Shown piece by piece: positions 41,895 to 50,400 of a stretch of DNA of 64,000 bases; the stretch's first letter is position 1; every line of letters starts with the position of its first letter. The position numbers were made by a program, and so were the translations under genes. The DNA lies in contig JAFVGW010000019.1 in the NCBI GenBank assembly GCA_017474765.1, positions 62,001 through 126,000 on the forward strand, read 5' to 3'. The notes below the pieces were generated by a model. It saw only the letters and a program-made list of their open reading frames with translations. It searched no databases and was not told where the DNA came from. Source of the stretch: Salinivirgaceae bacterium (lineage in GTDB: Bacteria; Bacteroidota; Bacteroidia; Bacteroidales; SZUA-534).

Positions 41895-41975
41895 ACAAAC
41901 TGTCAATCAGTCCGTTGACATTTATTATTTCAAGTAATGATTTAGGCCGCTTGCCTTCTTCGGCAGCAACTCTGA

Positions 41976-42266
41976 TTATACGAGTTCGCGGCTGCTGAAC
42001 TGCTGCGGGTTCTTGCGAATGGCGTTGGCCAAGGCGCGGAACTCATCCTGCTCAAATTCCTCTTGGGTGAGTTCGTAATAGTGCGACTCCACGCCAGCGG
42101 GTGTATTGAAAACCACTTCCATAACAACCGAACCGCTTTTCTTGTAAACGGCATAGTTGTTCATGAAAAAGTCGATTTGATTTTTACTTCTAACAATCTG
42201 AAGTTTAGGATTTTGCGAATTGATTTGCTTTTCCTCGCTTTCGTTTTGCAACTCTTTGTTTTCCAT
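41976..42266 (-). CDS. Small hypothetical protein
   Basis: Not recognised. 96 aa, soluble: a polar N-terminus (NKELQNESEEKQINSQN), then a compact domain with alternating strands (LQIVRSKNQIDFFMNNYAVY, GSVVMEVVFNTPAG, YYELTQEEFEQDEFRALANA). Codon use fits the neighbours. A possible promoter (TTTG at 42364-42367 on the minus strand, 19 bases, TATCTTGC at 42337-42344) lies upstream. It is 115 bases before the RluA gene and probably independent of it. Confidence 0.6.
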   Translation of the reverse strand: MENKELQNESEEKQINSQNPKLQIVRSKNQIDFFMNNYAVYKKSGSVVMEVVFNTPAGVESHYYELTQEEFEQDEFRALANAIRKNPQQFSSRELV

Positions 42267-42628
42267 CTCTTTAATAATGTTTCACCTGTTTTGCCGACTT
42301 CCGCACACTCTGTCGGAAGACTTCCCCAAAGGCAGCGCAAGATAGCCAACGTTGCCAAAAATGCAAAACTGATTTAGACAAATGGCTACGAAACATGGAT
42401 ATATGGTATTAATGCTATCGCTTCGCGAGAAATTATTTATTACAGAAGCTTTGGGGTTATCGCTTCGCGAGAAATTTTTATAAAATTGATTTTAAAAATC
42501 GAATAAAATCCATAATCAATTGATTTTGAATAATTTTATTTCAAATTTTCTTACAATTTCCGCCCGTTAGGGCGTGCAATTTGATTTAGGATTCATTTGG
42601 GTTCGTTTGGTTAGGGATAATAACCAAC
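42267..42628. other. Repeat-containing gap upstream of the small hypothetical gene
   Basis: No gene. It contains a possible minus-strand promoter (42337-42367), one isolated element end CGCTTCGCGAGAAATT (42419-42434), a complete 114-bp element (42461-42574) and GGGTTCGTTTGGTTAG (42599-42614), the inverse of the CTAACCAAAC repeats found at 8.6, 40.0 and 44.1 kb. Confidence 0.6.
42461..42574. repeat. REPIN-like element, 114-bp copy
   Basis: Left end CGCTTCGCGAGAAATT (42461-42476), AT-rich core, right end CAATTTCCGCCCGTTAGGGCG (42554-42574; CGCCC/GGGCG stem, loop GTTA). The loop differs from other copies while the stem is conserved. Confidence 0.75.
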
Positions 42629-42655
42629 AAAAAACCCCCCGCTGGTGCGGAGGGT
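42629..42655 (-). terminator. Intrinsic terminator of the pyrH-frr operon
   Basis: Minus-strand stem ACCCTCCGC/GCGGGGGGT with a 4-base loop and one mismatch, followed by six T. Confidence 0.75.
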
Positions 42656-42683
42656 CCCGTTTATAGTCACAAAAGCGGCGGTG

Positions 42684-43250
42684 TTAAACCACCATAATGT
42701 CAGCCTCTTTCTTCTTAATCAGCTCGTCGATTTTGGCAATGTAGCTGTCGGTGAGTTTCTGCATCGAATCCTCGGCATCCTTCGCCAAATCCTCGGCCAG
42801 ACCGTCCTTCTTCATCTTCTTGAAAGCCTCGTTCGAGTCTTTGCGCACGTTGCGGATGATGATTTTGGTGTTCTCGCCTTCCGATTTTGCCTGCTTCACA
42901 AGGTCGCGGCGGCGCTCCTCGGTGAGTGGCGGAACGGCAATGATTATCGACTCGCCGTTGTTGGTTGGGTTGAAGCCGAGGTTCGACACCATTATGGCCT
43001 TCTCAATCACCTCGAACATCTTCTTTTCCCACGGTTGGATTTTGATGGTGCGGGCGTCGGGAACGGTCACGTTCGAAACCTGCGACAGGCTCATCTGCGA
43101 GCCGTAATAGTCAACCATCACATTGTCAAGTACCCTTACATCGGCCTTGCCGGCACGAATATGGGCGATTGAATCTTCAAGAAAATCAACAGCCTTTGCC
43201 ATTTGCTCTTTGGCCTTGTCGATTTGTTTTTTTACGTCTTCCTGTGTCAT
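42684..43250 (-). CDS. frr: Ribosome recycling factor
   Basis: 188-aa protein that splits post-termination ribosomes together with EF-G. It has AVDFLEDSIAHIRAGKADVR, MSLSQVSNVTVPDARTIKIQ, EKAIMVSNLGFNPTNNGESI, PPLTEERRRDLVKQAK and a final helix with LTDSYIAKIDELIKKKEADI. Length is normal. It follows pyrH by 11 bases, the usual pyrH-frr order. Confidence 0.95.
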   Translation of the reverse strand: MTQEDVKKQIDKAKEQMAKAVDFLEDSIAHIRAGKADVRVLDNVMVDYYGSQMSLSQVSNVTVPDARTIKIQPWEKKMFEVIEKAIMVSNLGFNPTNNGESIIIAVPPLTEERRRDLVKQAKSEGENTKIIIRNVRKDSNEAFKKMKKDGLAEDLAKDAEDSMQKLTDSYIAKIDELIKKKEADIMVV

Positions 43251-43261
43251 AGCCGTATGTA

Positions 43262-43972
43262 TTAAATAGTTACTAATGTTCCGATGTTTTCGCCCTTCAC
43301 CACTTTAATCAGGTTGCCGGGTTTGTCCATATTGAAGACCACGATTGGCAGATTGTTCTCTTTACACATTGTGGTGGCGGTCAGGTCCATCACTTTCAGG
43401 CCGCGGTTGTAGATTTCGTCGTAAGTGATGGTGTCGAACTTGGTTGCCGTCGGGTCTTTTTCGGGGTCGGCAGTGTAGATGCCGTCAACGCGGGTGCCCT
43501 TGAGCATCACGTCGGCTTCAATCTCAATGCCGCGCAGCGACGAGCCGGTGTCGGTGGTGAAGTATGGGTTGCCCGTTCCGGCCGAGAAGATGGCCACCTC
43601 GCCGTTGTTCAGGGCTTCGATGGCTTTCGGCTTCGAGTAGAGCTCGCCAATGGGTTCCATCCGGATGGCCGTGAGCACGCGCGCCTTCTGGCCGATGCTC
43701 TCAAGCCCCGAGCAGAGCGCCATTGCGTTTATCACCGTTGCCAGCATTCCCATCTGGTCGCCCTTGTAGCGGTCGAAGCCTTTCGATGCGCCGCTCAGGC
43801 CGCGGAAGATGTTGCCGCCGCCAATCACAATGCCAATCTGCACGCCCAGGTCGGCAATCTCCTTAATCTGCTTTGCATACTCGCCCAAACGTTGCGGGTC
43901 GATGCCGTAGCCTTGTGCGCCCATCAGCGATTCGCCGCTGAGTTTCAGCAATATGCGTTTGTATTTCGCCAT
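43262..43972 (-). CDS. pyrH: UMP kinase
   Basis: 236-aa amino-acid-kinase-fold enzyme making UDP from UMP. Family marks: YKRILLKLSGESLMGAQGYG, IGIVIGGGNIFRGL, DQMGMLATVINAMAL, FSAGTGNPYFTTDT, DVMLKGTRVDGIYTADPEKD and MDLTATTMCKENNLPIVVFN. The ATG at 43972 is the family start; a longer frame (to 44107) extends past the promoter-like box at 44011-44018 and is rejected. It heads the pyrH-frr operon. Confidence 0.95.
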   Translation of the reverse strand: MAKYKRILLKLSGESLMGAQGYGIDPQRLGEYAKQIKEIADLGVQIGIVIGGGNIFRGLSGASKGFDRYKGDQMGMLATVINAMALCSGLESIGQKARVLTAIRMEPIGELYSKPKAIEALNNGEVAIFSAGTGNPYFTTDTGSSLRGIEIEADVMLKGTRVDGIYTADPEKDPTATKFDTITYDEIYNRGLKVMDLTATTMCKENNLPIVVFNMDKPGNLIKVVKGENIGTLVTI

Positions 43973-44429
43973 AATTCGTTTTTTGATTTTTTGATGATTC
44001 AAATTTGGCATAAAGTTAGTGGATTTGTGGAAAATGACAAGAGGAAATTTTTGGACTACGGACAGCAGATGTTTATCTCTAACCAAACTAATCCAAATGG
44101 AATCCAAAACTTAATCTGATTAGTTAGGGTTCGTTTGGTTAGAGCTAATGTTGTCAATTTTCAATTTTCAACCGTCAATTTTCCATTGTCCAAATTGCGG
44201 CTTTGGTCAAAATTTTAGGGGCGGTGTGCGGCTGTTAATAAAATTGTATTACTTTTGTTGATTGTGAATTTAGAAACCGAACAAAGAGACCGAAATGATT
44301 TTGTTTTTGGGAACGGTACTGTTAGGATTGTGTGACTACGTGTGTAGGCACCGCCCTGCCACCCTCGGTTCGATGTGTTCAACTAATTGTTTCATTAATA
44401 ACGCATAATTAACTTAAACTTAAATACTT
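43973..44429. other. Divergent promoter region between pyrH and the giant surface-protein gene
   Basis: 457 bases. On the minus strand TAACTTTA (44011-44018) may be the pyrH -7 box. Bases 44076-44144 form a large imperfect inverted repeat, TCTCTAACCAAACTAATCC at the left and GGGTTCGTTTGGTTAGAG at the right, belonging to the repeat family seen at 8.6 and 40.0 kb. On the plus strand TACTTTTG (44250-44257) is the likely -7 box of the giant gene, leaving a leader of about 165 bases. No gene is seen. Confidence 0.55.
44250..44257 (+). promoter_or_regulatory. -7 promoter box for the giant surface-protein gene
   Basis: TACTTTTG fits TAnnTTTG. It would give a 5' leader of about 165 bases before the ATG at 44430, unusually long for this window. 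Confidence 0.5.
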
Positions 44430-47400
44430 ATGAAAAAAGGATTGTTTATTCTTACAAGTCTTTTAATGTTGGGTGCCTGGGGTGCCAAGGCGCAGGATAA
44501 TGTTTTGTTCCCGACCTCGGGCCAAAAAACTGTCGACCTCTCCAACAAGCAGGTAGGCTACTCAATGAATGTGTATGACAATGGCGGTGCCAACGGCAAT
44601 TACACAGATTATTGCGACGGCCAAATTTTAATTAAGGCTCCGCAAAAAGGCTCTTTGACACTGGAAGGTTCTATTGTAACAGAAGCATGTTGCGACTATT
44701 TGCTTGTTTACAATGGCAGCGACCAGAGTGCCCCGGTAATAGCAGAATACAGAGGAACATGCAATTTCATTTTACAGAGCGACAACGACATGTTGCTTTA
44801 TTTCCACACAGACCGCAGTGTTATTGCGTCGGGTATCGACAGCAAACTCTTCATCAATGTGAATGTGGTTGAAAGCGAATTCACTTATTACGACAAAGAG
44901 AAGACGATTCTTAAAGAATACACCGGCGACAAGCAGAATGTGGTTGTGCCGTCGAATGTTAAGGAGATAGGCACGAACGCTTTCAACAACAGTTGCCGCA
45001 TAGTGCTTATTCCCAACACGGTGGAAAAAATCGTGACAAAAGCCTTTAATCACACTGCCGGCATGAAAATCTACTGCGAGGCTGAAAGCAAGCCTGACGG
45101 ATGGGCAGGCAACTGGAATCCCAACGACTACCCCGTGTATTGGAACAGTGCCAAAATCCCTGATTATGACTACACAATAAACAGCAATAACAAAATCACC
45201 ATCACAAGCTGCAACCTTGACAAGACTATAGTTAGAATACCTGCCACAATTCGCATCAAAGGCGAGGAATACGAAGTGACAAACATTGCCACCAGCGCGT
45301 TCAAATATTGCGACAACCTGAAAAAAGTGGTTGTTGGCGAGAACATTACGGGCATTGGCGAGAATGCTTTCCAGAATTGCCCCACATTGGAAACAGTGGA
45401 TTTGGCTGATGCCAAAAAACTGACATATATTAACGATAAAGCTTTTGCCAACAGCAGCATTAAGAGAATAGATATTCCTGATTGGATTACCTCAATCGGC
45501 ACCTGCGCGTTCCAAAACTGCGACGGCCTGACCAATATAGCTATTCCAGCATCAGTTACTTGGATTGGTAACTATGCTTTCCAATACTGCGATAATCTTG
45601 CAACCGTGGATTTAAGCCAGGCAAAAGGACTTAAAAGAATCAACGATTATGCATTCTATGAGTGCTATGGGCTGAAAAACATTGAAATTCCAAACTGGAT
45701 TACCTCAATCGGCAATTATGCGTTCTACAATTGCGACAATCTTACCAATGTTAACATTCCAAACTCGGTTACCTCAATTGGTTCTCAGGCATTCTACGAT
45801 TGCGATAATCTTGCAACCATTGATTTAAGCCAGGCAAAAGGACTTAAATCAATAAACGCTTATGCGTTCTATGGGTGCACAGGGTTGAAAAACATTGAAA
45901 TTCCAAACTGGATTACCTCAATCGGCAATTATGCGTTCTACAATTGCGACAAACTTACCAGTGTTTCCATTCCCAATTCAGTTACCTTAATTGGAAACCA
46001 TGCGTTTTACGACTGCGATGGTTTGAAAGAAATAACAATTCCTAACTCTGTTGCCACAATTGGAGACTATGCGTTCTATGGTTGCAACAATCTTGTAAAA
46101 GCTGATTTGAGCAATGCGAAAAAACTCACATCAATCGGCAGTTATGCGTTTGCCAATAATACAAATCTGAAAACAGCTGATTTAAGCAACGCCGAAAGCC
46201 TTACCACAATAAACGACTATGCTTTCAGCAGTTGCGCCAATCTTGAAAAGGTTGATTTGAGCGGTGCAAAAGACCTATCGTATGTAAATAATAATGCGTT
46301 TTTAAACTGCCCCAAACTGAAATCGTTCGGTTCTTCCGGCGGCAAAGCTATTTACAGCGCCGACGGCAAAACTCTGATCTGCTATCTGGCGGTTAGCCCT
46401 GACACCGCGTTCACCGTTCCGTCAACCGTCACCACCATTGCCAATAATGCGTTCATCAATTGCAACAAACTGAAACAGGTGACCATACCTTCGAGTGTTA
46501 CCTCAATCGGCAGTTATGCGTTTAATGGTTGCAACAACCTTGCAAAAATAGATCTCAGCAAAGCCACAGGCCTCACTTCTTTTGGAAGCTATGCGTTTAG
46601 TGGCTGCCCCAAGTTGGCCACCATCGATTTGAGCGCCACAAGCCTCACCACCATTGGTAGTTCTGCGTTTTATAACAATGACTATCTGACCGAGATAACC
46701 CTTCCCGAATCGGTTACTTCGATTGGTTATCAGGCATTCTACAGTTGCGACAAACTGAAAAAGGTGACCATTCCTTCGAGTGTTACCTCAATCGCCAATT
46801 ATGCGTTCTATGGTTGCGGCAAACTTGCAAAAGTAGATTTCAACAAGGCCAGGGACCTCACTTATATTGGCGTCAATACGTTTAATGCTTGCGCATTGAC
46901 CATCATTGATTTGAGCGCCACAAGCCTCACCACCATTGGTAGTTCTGCGTTTTATGACAATAACTATCTGACCGAGATAACCCTTCCCGAATCGGTTATC
47001 TTAATCGACAGTTATGCGTTCTACAGTTGCAACAACCTTGCAACTGTTGATATGAGCAGCGCCAAAAACCTGACCACAATCGGTGATTATGCGTTCCAAT
47101 ATTGCGGCAAGCTGAAAGAGGCTGCCTTCCCCGAGTCGCTTACTTCGATTGGTTACATGGCGTTCTCGTATTGCACAAATCTTGAAAAAGCAGACTTCAG
47201 CAAGGCCAAAAACCTTATATCAATCGGCAGTTATGCGTTTGAATACTGCAATAAACTGGCAAGCGCTGATTTGAGCAAAGCCACAAGCCTTGCAAACATA
47301 TATAACGGAGCGTTCCGCAATTGCAATGAACTGACTGATGTGGCAGTTCCCGAATCAATCACTTACGTGGCGGGCGATGTATTAAGTGGCTGCGATAAAG

Positions 47401-50400
47401 TGAATTTTACTAAAGCTGACGGAGCCTTGTATTTGGGCAACCAGCGCAATCCGTATGTTGTTCTGTATAAGGCATCATCGACAGATATAACCGAGTGCCG
47501 CATCAACAATAAAACAAAGGTTATCGCACATATGGCCTTTACTAATTGCACAAATCTCAAATCAATCAACATTCCCGGGTCGGTTGTGTCAATTAATCAG
47601 GATGCATTCAATGGCTGCGTGGGTTTGGAGAAGGTTAGTCTGCCCGATAACATCAGTAGTATCGGCTATCGGGCTTTCTCCTACTGCTACAGTTTGGCTT
47701 CGGTTGATGTTCCATCGTCGGTTGAATCAATCGGTGATGAAGCTTTCACCAATGTGAGAAACATCAACTACACAGGAAAACTTGGCAGCGCAACCTCAAC
47801 CTGGGGAGCACTGATGCGCAACGGCAAGATGGGCGGCTACACCGATGGCGACTTTGTGTTCAGCGATGAGGCAAAAACCAATTTGATTGCTTATGTGGGC
47901 AGCGGCGGCAGCATTGAGATTCCCGAGTCCACCATTACCATTGACGCTAATGCGTTCCTTGGCTGCAAGGGTATCACCAAAGTTGTAATTCCCGACAATG
48001 TGAAGTACGTCTATAGCGGTGCGTTTAAAGGCTGTACTGGTTTGAAAACCCTCAAAATAGGCAGCGGAGTCACTTATATTGATAGCGATGCGTTCAACGG
48101 CTGCCCAATCGAGACGCTGACTTACAACACTGAAGCCATTGGCACAATGTTCGCTTACAACAGCACACTCAAAACAGTGAATGTGGGCAACAAGGTTACA
48201 ATCATTGAAGAAAAAGCGTTCGAGTGCTGCCCCAACTTAACAACTGTCAACTTAAGCAATGCCAAGAAACTTACCACAATCGAAATTGGAGCATTCTACG
48301 ACAGCGGTTTAACCGAGATAACCATTCCCGAATCGGTTACTGAAATTGGTGAATGGCCTTTCCAAGCCACCAATCTGAAAAAGGTGGATTTGAGCAACGC
48401 CACAGGGCTGTCTGTTATTGGCAACCAAGCGTTCGCATATTGCACATTGCTCGAATCGGTTACCGTTCCCGACTGGATTACAACCATCGACGCTTCGGCG
48501 TTCAAAGGCTGCTACGCCCTGAAATCGGTTACGCTTGGCAGTGGCATTACCAGTATCAACGACAATGCGTTCGACGAATGCAACAGCATCGAGACGCTGA
48601 CATTCAATACCAATAATATCGGCGGCCATTTCAAAAATAAAACCTCACTCAAAAAGGTTGCGATAGGCAGCAAGGTTACTTCGATTCCAAGCAGTGCATT
48701 CAGCGGTTGCAGCAACATTACCTCGGTTGTTACCAATAGCAATGCTAATTTCAGCAATTCGGGAATTCTTTTCGTCAAAGACGGAATCCGCTACAAAGTT
48801 TTGGACAAAAATTCGGTTGAGGTTGTTTCAAATGGCTATTCGGGCCGCGTTGAAATACCTGAAACCGTAACGGCTGGCAACACATTCAAGGTTCGGGGAA
48901 TCGGTGATAAAGCATTTAAAGATTGCAGCGGTCTTGTATCAATTGATTTGAGCAAAGACGCTAACCTTGAATATATTGGTTGGCAGGCATTTTCCAATTG
49001 CGACGGACTGACGAAGATAACTATTCCTGAATCAGTTTTCGAAATTGATAATTATGCGTTCGATGGTTGCGACAACCTTGAAACGGTTGATATGAGCAAC
49101 GCTAAAAATCTTGAATATATTGGTGAGAGTACGTTTCGAAATTGTTCTTCGCTGTCGAGGTTTATTATTCCTGCTTCAGTTACCGTAATTGGTGATTATG
49201 CGTTCAGTGGTTGTACTAGTATCAGTCCGATTCTCTGCGAAGCCGAGAGCGAACCAGACGGGTGGTACTATAACTGGAATTATCCTGACTACCATCAGGT
49301 AATCTGGCACTACAACAAACTTAAGGTGAATCTTTCGGTTAACAACAGCGAGTGGGGTACGGTGAGCGGCGCCGGCACCTACACCTACGGAGAAGATGTT
49401 CACATTAAGGCCACTCCGGCCAAAGGGGCAGTCTTTTTGGGTTGGGACGATGACACTCCGTTCGACGAGTTCACCGTTCCCGCAATGGAAGACATCGACA
49501 TCACCGCCATTTTTGCCAAGCGAGTGCAGGTGGGCAAAAACACTGTATATGCCAAAAACGAGGACTATTTTAACTGCGTGTTCACTCCCGAAAAATCAGC
49601 ATACTATAGAATTTACTCGAATTCGGATAGCGACACCTATGGTTACTTGTACGATGGTGGGAAAAACCATTTGACGGAAGATGATGACAGTGGTGAAAAC
49701 TATAATTTTGAAATTACATATTATCTTGATGGTGGTGAAACCTACTATTTAGGTGTGATGTTTTTGAGTGATGATAAGGAAGGCAATATCAATTTCACGA
49801 TAGAAGAAGTAAAACCATACATTGTCAGCGCAACAGCCAAAAACGGCAAGGTTGAAGGCACAGGAGCATATTATTATGGTGTTGTTGCCAGTCTGCACGC
49901 AGTACCCGACGATGGTTATCACTTTGTGAAATGGAGTGATGGAGAAACATCTTCATGGTATAACATCGAAGTTTATGACAATGTCAATTTAACCGCCGAG
50001 TTTGCAATCAACGAATATGAGATTACGGGTTCGGTTTCGTCGGGATACGGCACTATTGGAGGCACGGGCACCTACGCTCACGGCAGTGAAGTTTCACTCA
50101 TCGCCAAACCCAACAAGGGTTATGAGTTTATTCGATGGGGCGATGGCAACACCGACAACCCGCGCAGGTTCAAAGCCGAGGAGAGCAAGGAATACTATGC
50201 AGTAGTTGTTTCTAAAACTTTCAATGTTGAGGCATCGGGCAATCATGTATCATCAGTTGACATTTGGGGTGATTGCTATTATGGAAATACAATCGAACTC
50301 AAGGCTTGGCCGGAATCGAACTATCACTTTAAGGAGTGGCGCAACAGCAAGGGCGAGGTTATCAGCACAGCGAACCCATTCAATTACACTGTTACTGAAG

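Noticed and set aside
45400..49200. Regularly spaced near-identical short sequences, considered as a CRISPR array
   Set aside because: The repeats encode the 23-residue LRR consensus in one continuous frame and differ from copy to copy; spacers are not unique.
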